Made by a program: the position numbers and the translations under genes. A stretch of DNA of 64,000 bases from JAGOTP01 sp964582475 (lineage in GTDB: Bacteria > Patescibacteriota > Patescibacteriia > 2-12-FULL-60-25). The stretch covers positions 1 through 64,000 of the forward strand of contig CAZOQS010000003.1 of assembly GCA_964582475.1 (NCBI GenBank), given 5' to 3'. The stretch's first letter is position 1. Each line of letters begins with the position of its first letter. The notes beneath the pieces are model-generated. The model was not told the origin of the DNA. It was given only the letters and a program-made list of their open reading frames with translations, and did not search any database. This document shows, piece by piece, positions 51,448 through 59,949 of the stretch.

Positions 51448-52725
51448 TTAACTCGCTCGAGACAAAATTCGCAGCGACCTTTCCACAAGCGAGGGTGTTT
51501 CGTCGTGGATAAGTCTCTTTCTTGGCTTCACTCTGCGCCAAATCAGATATAACGCTCCGTACATTCCCGCCATGAGACCAACAGATGTGGACAACTTCGA
51601 CCAACTTCCAACTGGAATGCGTCCGAATAAATTTGAGAGCAGCAGCACCAACCGCAAACAGGCAGACGCCGGAATTGCGAGAAATGGAAGACGCGGAAAA
51701 AGGAGTGCGATCGCTCCAAACGCCATCGTCCAAGGTATCCACGGCAAGATCGCGAGATTCGCAAAGACACCAATCAAGCTGACTTGTTTGAAGGCCCAGA
51801 GACCATATGGGGTTGTGAGCAAGGTCGCGCCGACATTCGAAGAAATAATTTCACGAAAGAGCGGCGATCGAATGACCTTGCTGATTTTCTGATCGATCAA
51901 CCGACCAAATGATCCCAATCCAATCATCGCTAAGAACGATAAGGCGTAACTCGGGTCATATAACACCGCCCACGGTTGCCACCAGGCGTAGACCACCGCC
52001 GCAATCAGCAACAGTCGATTGAAGTTCACGAGCCGCCCAACCATCGGGGCAGACAACACCAACCAACCCATGAACGCCGCACGCGCCACCGACGCTGATG
52101 GCAATGCGAGCAACACAAACAAAAAGATACCCGCACTCGCGATGATGTACGCGCTCCTCCTTCCCAACCCGACCCACAGTAGTGGTCCAAGCAAACACCC
52201 AATCACGATCGTCACGTTCGAACCGGACACAGCCATGATGTGACTCGTCCCAATCTTGCGGAACACGGCTTTCAAATCCGGCGGGAGCTGTTTGTCCCCG
52301 TACAAGATTCCCACCAACAACCCCGACTCGTCTTTTGGAAAAAGTTTGTTTGAGCGACGCGTCAGCTCCGTACGCAATCTCCCGGTCCAATGTCGTGGGT
52401 CCAACTGGTTCGCCGATTGCAGTGAAAACTCATTCGAGATGAGTCCATCCGGATCAAGTGGCTTCACTTCGCGCGGCATGATCCCTTGCGTTGATTGGAA
52501 ACGAATTAGACCAATGAGTACACCAAGTAAAATCAATAATTCCCGCTGAGACTGCGCCATTCGCGGGAATCGCCACCCAATGAATACAAAACTGCCTATA
52601 CCAATAACCGCGATCCAGGTGATCGTATTCCAAACAAACCAAGGTTGAAGACTGTGCAAAACAACTCCCGCTAACACCCCAACCAAAAGACACCCAACCG
52701 CTGACCCGCGAGGAAGTGAAGACAT
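51448..52725 (-). CDS. comEC: ComEC/Rec2-type competence channel, channel domain only
   Basis: 425 residues from ATG 52725 after CATTTTCT (MSSLPRGSAVG). About ten hydrophobic segments and the Competence domain motif GTSHIMAVSGSNVTIVIG (normally HLLAVSGxH). Imports transforming DNA strands across the membrane. The C-terminal metallo-beta-lactamase domain of full-length ComEC is absent and not encoded next to it. Confidence 0.88.
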   Translation of the reverse strand: MSSLPRGSAVGCLLVGVLAGVVLHSLQPWFVWNTITWIAVIGIGSFVFIGWRFPRMAQSQRELLILLGVLIGLIRFQSTQGIMPREVKPLDPDGLISNEFSLQSANQLDPRHWTGRLRTELTRRSNKLFPKDESGLLVGILYGDKQLPPDLKAVFRKIGTSHIMAVSGSNVTIVIGCLLGPLLWVGLGRRSAYIIASAGIFLFVLLALPSASVARAAFMGWLVLSAPMVGRLVNFNRLLLIAAVVYAWWQPWAVLYDPSYALSFLAMIGLGSFGRLIDQKISKVIRSPLFREIISSNVGATLLTTPYGLWAFKQVSLIGVFANLAILPWIPWTMAFGAIALLFPRLPFLAIPASACLRLVLLLSNLFGRIPVGSWSKLSTSVGLMAGMYGALYLIWRRVKPRKRLIHDETPSLVERSLRILSRAS

Positions 52726-52790
52726 AGAAAATGAGAAGTGATCTCCTCTACTCCGTTGGATCAAAAGAGGAAAGAACGCAACTTAAACAG

Positions 52791-52820
52791 AAACGCTCCG
52801 ATCTTCATCGGAGCGCTTCT
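52791..52820 (-). terminator. Terminator of the VOC gene
   Basis: CGCTCCGAT / ATCGGAGCG stem between the VOC gene and comEC. Confidence 0.75.
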
Positions 52821-52840
52821 GGATTCTTACATGATCCCTT

Positions 52841-53218
52841 TTATTCAGGCTTCTGACACACAACCTCTACGTTGTTTCCATCCGCGTCCAAGATGAACGC
52901 AGCGTAGTAGTTCTCGTGATAGTCCGTGCGAACCCCTGGAGCGCCGTTGTCTTTTCCGCCAGCGGCGAGACCGGCTTTGTGGAAGGCATCAACCGTCGCA
53001 CGGTCATTTGTGCGGAAACAGAAGTGGTTAGGCGTGATCGACTCTTTCGCCATCAACCAGATGGATCCAAGCCAGGCGTTCTCTCCCTCTGTCTGACCAA
53101 TGCCGCAATACCCTTCGCCTTCATGAATGACTTTGTAGCCAATCGGAGCGAGCGTTGCGAGATAGAACTCACGCGCTCGCTGATAGTCGGTAACGTTTAC
53201 GCCAATGTGATCGATCAT
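52841..53218 (-). CDS. VOC (glyoxalase/dioxygenase) superfamily protein
   Basis: 125 residues starting MIDHIGVNVTDYQRAREFY. Two beta-alpha-beta-beta-beta units; His4, FCFRTNDRATVDAFH and a C-terminal DADGNNVEVV fit the common small VOC enzymes. Metal-dependent, substrate unknown. Confidence 0.88.
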   Translation of the reverse strand: MIDHIGVNVTDYQRAREFYLATLAPIGYKVIHEGEGYCGIGQTEGENAWLGSIWLMAKESITPNHFCFRTNDRATVDAFHKAGLAAGGKDNGAPGVRTDYHENYYAAFILDADGNNVEVVCQKPE

Positions 53219-53340
53219 AGATGTCTAGCGTAGTTCATCGACAACAATCTTCCAAGTCTAGAGGCGAGTTACATTTTCTTATCGGCTTTTCCGACACAGC
53301 CCTACAGCCGACGACAAGCGTTTGGAATCCATTATAATAT

Positions 53341-53368
53341 TTGACAGAGCATGAAAACAGAGTACTCT
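53341..53368 (+). promoter_or_regulatory. Promoter of cassette 11
   Basis: TTGACA (53341-53346), 16-nt spacer, TACTCT (53363-53368). A perfect TATAAT at 53333-53338 offers an alternative with a weak -35. Confidence 0.6.
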
Positions 53369-53385
53369 CTCCCACGGAGGAATCG

Positions 53386-53664
53386 ATGCCTGAAGGTCTC
53401 AAACAAAAGAAGGTCTGGCTCGAGTGGAACGACGTCGCGCACGTCCTACTCTTCAATCTGACGCTGATTGTCGCGTCCTACTTCTACCTAGCCTGGCAGG
53501 TCGCGCTCCTGCTGATGGGCTGGTCGTTCTGGGATCTCGGCTGGCACCAACGCCAGCATCATCGAGATCGCGCGCACATCCACGTGCTGCTCCGCCTCGT
53601 CGGTGCCGTGCTCGTCCTCAGCGGTGGATACGAGCTGCACGTACTTCTGCAGCGACACAACTGA
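53386..53664 (+). CDS. Small two-helix membrane protein (cassette 11)
   Basis: 92 residues from ATG 53386 (MPEGLKQKKVWLEWND) after CGGAGGA. Two hydrophobic segments (~18-42 and ~62-85) separated by a His-rich WHQRQHHRDRAH loop, which could bind metal. The open frame extending upstream covers the promoter and is not the start. GC-rich. Confidence 0.7.
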   Translation: MPEGLKQKKVWLEWNDVAHVLLFNLTLIVASYFYLAWQVALLLMGWSFWDLGWHQRQHHRDRAHIHVLLRLVGAVLVLSGGYELHVLLQRHN

Positions 53665-53687
53665 AACCACACGGAGGAACACGCAAC

Positions 53688-53718
53688 GCCCCGGGAAGAG
53701 GTCCTCTCTTCCCGGGGC
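53688..53718 (+). terminator. Perfect GC terminator between cassette 11 and leuS
   Basis: GCCCCGGGAAGAG / CTCTTCCCGGGGC, 13 bp, 5-nt loop, then GAAGGCATTTTATT. Lies between convergent genes. Confidence 0.9.
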
Positions 53719-53730
53719 GAAGGCATTTTA

Positions 53731-56700
53731 TTACACCACCACACTCACCAATCTCCCCTTCACGTACACGACCTTCTTCGGCTCTTTCCCCTCTAACCAC
53801 TTCTGCACCGCTTCCGATGCGAGTGCGAGCTTCTTGGCTTCGTCTTCGCCGATGTCTTGCGCGACCGTGAGCTTGTCACGCACTTTTCCGTTCACCTGGA
53901 TGACGAGTTCAAAGGTTGTTCCGACCAACTTCGATGTGTCATACGTTGGCCAGCCCCCTCGATGAATCGAGAAGGTTTTTCCTTCTTCCTGCCACAACTC
54001 TTCAGTGACGTGTGGCGCAAACGGAGCAAGGACCTGCAAGAAGGCTTCGCGTTGATGAGTTGGAACGCAGCCGAAGTCTTGATAGGCATTCGCGAGGATC
54101 ATCAGCTGTGAGACGCAGGTATTGAACTGCAGGCTATCGATTCCGTCTGTCACCTTCTTGATCGTTTGGTGATAGAGCGTTTCGAGCTCCGGTGGAACTT
54201 CTTTATCAGTCACTTGCGCCTCGTGGAATACGTACCAGACACGATCCAAGAAGCGACGCACCCCTTCTACACCATTCGTATCCCACGGTGCTTTCTGATC
54301 GTACGGACCGATGAACATTTCATATAGACGGAAGACATCGGCTCCATATTCCTTTACGACGTCATCTGGGTTTACCACGTTGCCTTTCGACTTCGACATC
54401 TTCACTCCCCCTTCACCCAAAATCATGTCGTGCGAACGGCGCATTGCATATGGCTCCGAACCGCACTCTCCTGGGATGTAGCCCATGTCATACAAGAACT
54501 TGTACCAGAAGCGTGAATACAACAGGTGGAGCGTCGTGTGTTCCATACCGCCGTTATACAGATCGATTGGCAACCAATACTTCAGTGCTTCAGGCGAAGC
54601 AAATTGCTGATCGTTCTGTGGATCGCAGTAGCGCAAGAAGTACCAACTCGATCCCGCCCAGTTTGGCATCGTGTCTGTTTCACGGGTGGCTGGTCCTCCA
54701 CATTTTGGACAGCTCGTATTCACCCACGCATCGATTGTCGCGAGCGGTGATTCACCGGTATCGGTTGGTTCGTAGATCTCGACTTCGGGGAGCGTGAGCG
54801 GAAGTTGGTTCTCAGGAACAGGGATCCAACCTGTCACTTTATGCGCCAGAATATGTTCCGCCAATTCTGTTTGTTCAGGGCCCTGGAAATGTCCGCGTCC
54901 CTCGTAGGATTGGAGCAACCATCCCGCTGGGAAGAGCGCGTGCGTTGGCTTCTGGATGAACGTATCATCCGTTGAAGACATCACAACCGCCGAACCCACA
55001 AGTGAGCTCACCTTTTTCCAATCAATCGGCTTCTGCCAGAAGTCACGCAAGAAATCGAAATCAGCTTTGCGCTGTGGCTCATCCTTCAATCGCTGTTCAT
55101 AACGTTCAACTGGATATGTTCCGATTGCAGGCGCAACCAATACGAGCCGTCCGATCTTTTTTCCAGACTGCTCCAATAGCTGAACAGCAGCACGCGCTCC
55201 AATACTGTGACCAACGACCACATCGTCTTCTCCCAGTTGGTCCATGAACGGTTGCAAGAGCGTCATCCAGGCTTCAACCGTCGGTCCACCCGTCATCGAC
55301 ATGGTCGGCGCGAAGACTTCATAGCCTTGTTTCTCAAGCTCCGCCTTCATCGAAGGGAACCAGCCTTTTTCTGCGCTTCCGCTGAATCCATGAATCAACA
55401 GCGCTTTCTGTTTTTTCTTGGCACACGCTTCACAGTGCACGAGCGGAATCGGCTCGCCCCAATAGCGCTGACGTGAAAAGACCCAATCACGCAGTTTGTA
55501 GGTCTTCATCGCTTTCCCAGTGGTGCGTGCTTCGAGCCAAGCGATCATTGCTTTCTTCGCCTCCTCTGTCTGCAATCCGGACAAGAATCCGGAGGCCGTT
55601 GTTGCAACCCCCTCTTCCGTGAAGCATGTACTTCCGGACTGATACAGCCGCCACGCAAGCTGATGATGCTGAAGATTCACAAATCCCTCGACCTCGGACC
55701 TTGGCTTCCAGACGAGTTGGTGCGCCGTAAGATCTTCTTCAGCTCGCATCTGTTGCGGCTCTCCTGTCACCTCAACAACAAACACCTGATCCGGATCAAG
55801 GCAGTTAAGATCTTTCTTCGGCTTGTAGCCGTGACCCCAAATTTCTCCCAGGCTCGCGACGATCTTCATTTCTGTGTAGCCCGTCTCTTCGCGGACTTCC
55901 CGTCGAAGCGCTTCTTCGATCGTTTCTCCTTCTTCAACGCCACCACCCGTAAATCCACGGCGACCATCTGCCATGTCCTGCAGCAGGTACTCCTCCGTTC
56001 CCGCACGACGAATAATCGCCGACACAACCGCGCGCGTCCGTGTTTCCTTATCTGCCCGTGGTTCATACGCACCCGAAAGACGAACGAACGGAGCAACGAC
56101 TTGTCTCACCGACAATTCATGCTTGTTTGCAAACGCGAAATCTCGCTCATCATGTGCGGGTACTGCCATCACGGCGCCCGTTCCATATCCAGCCAATACA
56201 TAATCTGCAATCCACACCGGAACCTGCTCACCATTTACTGGATTCGTCGCAAAGACCCCTTCCAACACAACGCCCGTTTTGTCTTTTGTTTCTGCCGTGC
56301 GCTCCATGTCGGTCTTGCTCTTCACCGTTTCGGTGTAAGCGCGTACCACTTCAGCGTTTTTGATCTTCCCGGATTTCAACCATTGCTGAACGAGCGCGTG
56401 CTCTGGTGCAAGTGTTACATACGTCACCCCAAACAACGTATCTGGACGCGTTGTAAAAACGCGCACCTCTTCCGAGCAAATGCTCGCAAACGCCTGCGCC
56501 AACGGACCAAGCTCAACATGCACCGATTCATCCTCGGTTTGATCAACGACGTACTTCCCATTCGCAGCCACTTTGTAGAGGCCACGCACTGGGAAATAGA
56601 GGTCCATCTCGCCTCTGCGTTCGTTCGTCAAAATGATCTGGCGCTTATTTTCTTCGCTCAGCTCTGTACCGTCTGGCATGCGCAAGACCATAAAGTCCTG

Positions 56701-57813
56701 CCAATACCCCTCGACGCTTCCCCCATGCTTCTCCGCAATTCCGCGATAGAAGATGTCTAGACGCTTTGCAATCTCTTCTTGAGACAACGTCGATTCGTCT
56801 GCACCCTCCAAGGCATTCCGCTTTGGTGTCGCGACATCGAGCTTCTCTCCTGCAATGTAGAGACCTGTATCCATGCCGATAATAGGCAGATCCGTCTTAC
56901 CAGCGTAAGCAGCCGCTTTTATGCGGGCATTCTCTTTCATGTCGCCGCCTTCTTTGACTTCAATCTCTTCAATGCCCGCTTCTTTTGGAGAAAGAACTTG
57001 AATGCTTGGCAATACAGCTCCTAACAGTTTCTTTACGCGTGCGATCTTGCTTTTGTTATTCGTAGCAACCAGAACTTTTTCAAATCTCGGCACACGGAAG
57101 AGCACTTCCGCCCCTTCACTCCGTCCAATCCAATTCACTTGCTGTGAGGCGATCTTGTCTAAATAGTCCACGGACTTCAAATCATCGATCAAACGATCGG
57201 CGTATTTTGAAATCTTGATCATCCACTGAGCCTTTTCGCGTTTCTCGACGGGATTCCCACACCGTTCACACACACCGCCCTGCGCTTCCTCATTCGCTAA
57301 TCCAATTTTGCAACGAGGACACCAGTTAATGGTCGACTTCGCTTTGTAAGCCAGGCCGGCTTTCACGAACTGCAAGAACTGCCACTGCGTCCATTTATAG
57401 TAGGTGGGATCCGTGGTATCGACTTCGCGTGTCCAATCAAATCCAAAGCCGAGCGATTTAATCTGGCGCGTGAAGTTGGCGACGTTTTTCTTCGTGGCAT
57501 CAGCGGGACGGATCTTGTGTTTGATCGCGAAGTTCTCCGTTGGCAGCCCAAACGCGTCCCAGCCCATCGGATAGAGGACGTTTTTTCCTTCCATGCGACG
57601 CTTGCGTGTCACGAGGTCGATCGCCGTATACGAACGAGGATGCCCGACGTGCAGTCCTTCTCCAGATGGATACGGGAATTCGACCAAGCCATAGAACTTA
57701 TCTTGGTTCGCTTTCGGGTCCCCGGTTTTGGCGACGTAGGTCCCGGCTTCTTCCCAGGTTCGCTGCCACTTCGCCTCCAGTTCATGGATGGTCTCGATCG
57801 TACGGGATTTCAT
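53731..57813 (-). CDS. leuS: Leucyl-tRNA synthetase with three inserted enzyme-like domains
   Basis: 1360 residues; bacterial LeuRS usually has ~800-880. The synthetase core is complete: HVGH (55-58), zinc CxxC pairs (165-186), editing-domain TTRPDTLFG (~454-462) and AHDERD (~553-558), RDWVFSRQRYWGEPIPLVHC, KMSKS (1138-1142) and anticodon/C-terminal regions. Three extra domains interrupt it in frame: a HAM1/RdgB-like fold (~244-445) at the start of CP1 editing; a Nudix domain (~577-725) within CP1 after RQVVAP; and an alpha/beta hydrolase (~803-990) after HCEAC. Core sequence resumes correctly after each. It charges tRNA-Leu (one is at 11790). The extra parts suggest hydrolysis of damaged nucleotides or unknown esters. 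Start follows CAACTCT, no Shine-Dalgarno. Confidence 0.95.
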   Translation of the reverse strand: MKSRTIETIHELEAKWQRTWEEAGTYVAKTGDPKANQDKFYGLVEFPYPSGEGLHVGHPRSYTAIDLVTRKRRMEGKNVLYPMGWDAFGLPTENFAIKHKIRPADATKKNVANFTRQIKSLGFGFDWTREVDTTDPTYYKWTQWQFLQFVKAGLAYKAKSTINWCPRCKIGLANEEAQGGVCERCGNPVEKREKAQWMIKISKYADRLIDDLKSVDYLDKIASQQVNWIGRSEGAEVLFRVPRFEKVLVATNNKSKIARVKKLLGAVLPSIQVLSPKEAGIEEIEVKEGGDMKENARIKAAAYAGKTDLPIIGMDTGLYIAGEKLDVATPKRNALEGADESTLSQEEIAKRLDIFYRGIAEKHGGSVEGYWQDFMVLRMPDGTELSEENKRQIILTNERRGEMDLYFPVRGLYKVAANGKYVVDQTEDESVHVELGPLAQAFASICSEEVRVFTTRPDTLFGVTYVTLAPEHALVQQWLKSGKIKNAEVVRAYTETVKSKTDMERTAETKDKTGVVLEGVFATNPVNGEQVPVWIADYVLAGYGTGAVMAVPAHDERDFAFANKHELSVRQVVAPFVRLSGAYEPRADKETRTRAVVSAIIRRAGTEEYLLQDMADGRRGFTGGGVEEGETIEEALRREVREETGYTEMKIVASLGEIWGHGYKPKKDLNCLDPDQVFVVEVTGEPQQMRAEEDLTAHQLVWKPRSEVEGFVNLQHHQLAWRLYQSGSTCFTEEGVATTASGFLSGLQTEEAKKAMIAWLEARTTGKAMKTYKLRDWVFSRQRYWGEPIPLVHCEACAKKKQKALLIHGFSGSAEKGWFPSMKAELEKQGYEVFAPTMSMTGGPTVEAWMTLLQPFMDQLGEDDVVVGHSIGARAAVQLLEQSGKKIGRLVLVAPAIGTYPVERYEQRLKDEPQRKADFDFLRDFWQKPIDWKKVSSLVGSAVVMSSTDDTFIQKPTHALFPAGWLLQSYEGRGHFQGPEQTELAEHILAHKVTGWIPVPENQLPLTLPEVEIYEPTDTGESPLATIDAWVNTSCPKCGGPATRETDTMPNWAGSSWYFLRYCDPQNDQQFASPEALKYWLPIDLYNGGMEHTTLHLLYSRFWYKFLYDMGYIPGECGSEPYAMRRSHDMILGEGGVKMSKSKGNVVNPDDVVKEYGADVFRLYEMFIGPYDQKAPWDTNGVEGVRRFLDRVWYVFHEAQVTDKEVPPELETLYHQTIKKVTDGIDSLQFNTCVSQLMILANAYQDFGCVPTHQREAFLQVLAPFAPHVTEELWQEEGKTFSIHRGGWPTYDTSKLVGTTFELVIQVNGKVRDKLTVAQDIGEDEAKKLALASEAVQKWLEGKEPKKVVYVKGRLVSVVV
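54844..55407 (-). other. LeuRS insert 3: RBBP9/YdeN-like serine hydrolase domain
   Basis: Residues ~803-990. LLIHGFSGSAEKGWFP, nucleophile Ser870 in VGHSIGARAA, Asp949/950 in SSTDDTF, His975 in GRGHFQGPE: a full Ser-Asp-His triad. Inserted after HCEAC, where standard LeuRS continues to IPVPEDQLP, which here resumes at ~996. Confidence 0.85.
55639..56085 (-). other. LeuRS insert 2: Nudix domain
   Basis: Residues ~577-725. Nudix box matches GX5EX7REUXEEXGU exactly from Gly624 to Tyr646 (GGVEEGE, REVREETGY). Nudix enzymes cut nucleoside diphosphates linked to another group. Substrate unknown. Core resumes at CFTEEGVATTASGF. Confidence 0.9.
56479..57084 (-). other. LeuRS insert 1: HAM1/RdgB-like domain
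   Basis: Residues ~244-445. VLVATNNKSKIARVKKLLG matches the N-terminus of RdgB/ITPA (ATxNxxK), ENARIKAAAYA and GMDTGLYIAGE follow the family order. The later GGFGYDP motif is missing, so activity may differ from classic dITP/XTP pyrophosphatases. Confidence 0.75.
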
Positions 57814-57891
57814 AGAGTTGCAGACTTGAGCGTATCAGACGGCTATTTTAGCTGACAATAGATGACAGCTACCTTCTAAGTGGTCTCTGTC

Positions 57892-57920
57892 TTGTGTTTT
57901 TTCAAATAATACAGTACAGT
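57892..57920 (+). promoter_or_regulatory. Promoter of cassette 12
   Basis: TTGTGT (57892-57897), 17-nt spacer, TACAGT (57915-57920). Confidence 0.6.
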
Positions 57921-57967
57921 CTTCCGTTCCTCGGAGGTCGAGCGAACTATTGGAAAGGAACTTCCAG

Positions 57968-58342
57968 ATGAGTCTCGGAAACGAAAATGAGGGCGACGAA
58001 TCTGTCGAACTACTGGTGCTCGACGAGCTGGTGGTAGACACCAGCGCGCCAGAAGAACGACCGAGCCGGCTCCCACCGCCGGTCTACCCAGAGATGGGGA
58101 TCCGTCTCACCAACGGTCCACGGGCCACATTGCCGCCGCCCGCCGCTCCACAGCCGGTCGTGCGCGTCCCCTCCATCCCCGAGATCGAGAGAGCCCACGG
58201 CAGCTGCCGGCGGCTGCGAGCGAAGCTGGATGAGCTCGAACGCCAGCTCGGCGCGAACGCCCCTCCAGAGATCCTCACCGATCTTCGTCTCGAGCTCTCG
58301 CTGCTCGAGGTCGCCCTGGGCATGGTCTCCGACCACGCCTGA
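57968..58342 (+). CDS. Orphan protein with Pro-rich linker and coiled coil (cassette 12)
   Basis: 124 residues from ATG after GGAAAGGAAC (MSLGNENEGDES). Acidic N-terminus, Pro-rich middle (RLPPPVYPEMG, LPPPAAPQP), then a helical coiled-coil C-terminus (~80-124, with Cys in GSCRRLRAKLDELERQL). No family recognised. GC-rich; hairpin 30 nt downstream. Confidence 0.7.
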   Translation: MSLGNENEGDESVELLVLDELVVDTSAPEERPSRLPPPVYPEMGIRLTNGPRATLPPPAAPQPVVRVPSIPEIERAHGSCRRLRAKLDELERQLGANAPPEILTDLRLELSLLEVALGMVSDHA

Positions 58343-58372
58343 ACTCCCCCTACGCTGGTTCTCAGCGCCACC

Positions 58373-58404
58373 CACCCCGACATCAAAGGAGGATCGTCGG
58401 GGTG
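58373..58404 (+). terminator. Terminator of cassette 12
   Basis: ACCCCGAC / GTCGGGGT with a purine-rich loop. Confidence 0.7.
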
Positions 58405-58439
58405 TTGCTATTAAAGGCCCTGCTCATTTCAGTATTTCC

Positions 58440-58469
58440 TTGACGGCTTTTTAGGATCCATCGTATCCT
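58440..58469 (+). promoter_or_regulatory. Promoter of possible small RNA
   Basis: TTGACG (58440-58445), 18-nt spacer, TATCCT (58464-58469). Confidence 0.6.
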
Positions 58470-58475
58470 ACATAT

Positions 58476-58653
58476 GTAAGGTATGCGGTCCTATCAGTCG
58501 ATGTTTATGCCATGCACGCTTCGCACCATCATTATTGCGAAGTTGCTTGTTGTATATCCATTTACCAATAGTCGACCGATGGCCTAACGCACGCCTGATC
58601 TCCAACAAGGAGCAGCCCCGTCAAAAGCCCCCGGTCACCAACCGGGGGCTTTT
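58476..58653 (+). ncRNA. Candidate small RNA or short leader transcript
   Basis: A ~180-nt unit bounded by the promoter at 58440 and the strong terminator at 58623-58653. A 34-codon ATG frame (MRSYQSMFMPC...) has no usable ribosome site. May be an RNA gene, or an attenuator in front of cassette 13. Confidence 0.4.
58623..58653 (+). terminator. Strong intrinsic terminator
   Basis: AAAAGCCCCCGGT / ACCGGGGGCTTTT followed by GTTC. Confidence 0.9.
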
Positions 58654-58769
58654 GTTCGGCAGCGCGTTGGGAGAATCCATTGGCGGTGAGAGCGACTTCT
58701 CTCGTTCAACCGTCAATCGTTCCCCCAACCCTGCACGAGAACTGTGCAAATCCACGAAAGGTCGACGCT

Positions 58770-59246
58770 GTGCGCCTGGCAATCCCGATTATTCGAAGCG
58801 AAGAATCACCTTCAACCCCGATCGAGCTCACGCTTCCCGGTGACGTCAACCTGAACAAGGTGCGCGGCACGCTTCGATCGCCGGTTCCGGATGCCATCAG
58901 GCCGCCGGACCAGGAAGTCTTCGTGCTGACTCTTCTCCCGAACGGAGGGCGCCCCCCGGTACCCGGCTTCGTACGGGTGGTCAGCATCAACCGCAACACG
59001 ATTCGCGTGAGCGACGGGCTGGCCCAGTTCCTGACGTTCGACCGTCGTGTTCATCAGGTGCACTTCGAGGGCGACCTCGTGGAGTTCACCGATCGACTCA
59101 ACCGATGCGTCGCGCAGCGGAATGTTATCTGCGGCAACCGCGTCGTGGATGTCGCCCAGATCGCCTCGTTCCGGACCACCCGTACGAGCCACCCGGTCAT
59201 CGGTGGACACGGCACCAACACAGACGACGGCTCCGCCGCCGCCTGA
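58770..59246 (+). CDS. Orphan protein (cassette 13)
   Basis: 158 residues from GTG 58770 (reads MRLAIPIIRSEESP) after GAAAGGT at 7 nt; the longer frame has no Shine-Dalgarno. Beta-rich, no signal peptide or membrane helix, two Cys near 110-120. No family recognised. GC-rich. Two large hairpins follow. Confidence 0.6.
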   Translation: MRLAIPIIRSEESPSTPIELTLPGDVNLNKVRGTLRSPVPDAIRPPDQEVFVLTLLPNGGRPPVPGFVRVVSINRNTIRVSDGLAQFLTFDRRVHQVHFEGDLVEFTDRLNRCVAQRNVICGNRVVDVAQIASFRTTRTSHPVIGGHGTNTDDGSAAA

Positions 59247-59279
59247 CCGGCAGCGCCTCAGCGCCGCAAAGCAGTAACC

Positions 59280-59304
59280 CCTCCCCGCCAACCTGGCGGG
59301 GAGG
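59280..59304 (+). terminator. GC hairpin 1 after cassette 13
   Basis: CCTCCCCGCC / GGCGGGGAGG, 5-nt loop. Confidence 0.75.
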
Positions 59305-59306
59305 AC

Positions 59307-59358
59307 GCACGGGTGGGACCCACAAGGTCACTCCCCAGGGATCCACTCCCACCCGTGC
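59307..59358 (+). terminator. GC hairpin 2 after cassette 13
   Basis: GCACGGGTGGGA / TCCCACCCGTGC, 12 bp, ~28-nt loop. Separates cassette 13 from rpsO. Confidence 0.7.
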
Positions 59359-59514
59359 GCCTCGGTTCCCCCATCAACCCAAGACGATGAACGCAAGCGG
59401 CAGTTGCCGTTTTTTTCGTTCTTTGGTATCTTCCTGTCACTAAACAAGCTAACTACGGTGCTTTTGGTAAGGTCGGCTGAGCCGCCCAAACTGAGTCACC
59501 GCGTATCTCTTCCT

Positions 59515-59775
59515 ATGTTGAGCCCAGACAAGAAGAAGAAAATTATTGAGAAATACCGTGTCCACGCAACGGATACCGGTTCGCCACAGGTGCAGATCGC
59601 CATTTTGACAGAAGAAGTCAAAGAGCTCACAGAGCACTTGAAAATCCACAAAAAGGACCACTCTTCCCGCCGTGGGTTGATCAAAAAGGTCGGAGAACGC
59701 CGCCGCTTGATGAAGTACTTGAAGCGCGAAGACGGCAAAGGCTACGACGAATTGATGGCAAAGTTGAAGGTCTAA
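59515..59775 (+). CDS. rpsO: Ribosomal protein uS15
   Basis: 86 residues from ATG 59515 after CGTATCTCTTCCT (MLSPDKKKKIIEKYRVH). HATDTGSPQVQIAILTEEV and SSRRGLIKKVGERRRLMKYL are the S15 signature. Binds 16S rRNA central domain. The longer frame upstream lacks family similarity. pnp, often adjacent, is 1.8 kb downstream, separated here by cassette 14 and an NYN gene. Confidence 0.97.
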   Translation: MLSPDKKKKIIEKYRVHATDTGSPQVQIAILTEEVKELTEHLKIHKKDHSSRRGLIKKVGERRRLMKYLKREDGKGYDELMAKLKV

Positions 59776-59794
59776 TCGATCTTCAAACGGAATC

Positions 59795-59833
59795 GCAATA
59801 CAGCTCCTTTTTCTGGGGCTGTATTGCTTTTTT
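59795..59833 (+). terminator. Terminator of rpsO
   Basis: GCAATACAGC / GCTGTATTGC followed by TTTTTT. Confidence 0.9.
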
Positions 59834-59852
59834 AGCCGAAAATCGTTACGGT
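59824..59852 (+). promoter_or_regulatory. Promoter of cassette 14
   Basis: TTGCTT (59824-59829), 17-nt spacer, TACGGT (59847-59852); the -35 overlaps the rpsO terminator tail. Confidence 0.5.
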
Positions 59853-59949
59853 AGCTCGTTCTTTAGGGGTGCTGGATCCTCGACGCTTGGTTACCTAGAC
59901 TAAACGTCGGGGATTCACCACCACCAACCGAATCCACCGAGGAGGACAG

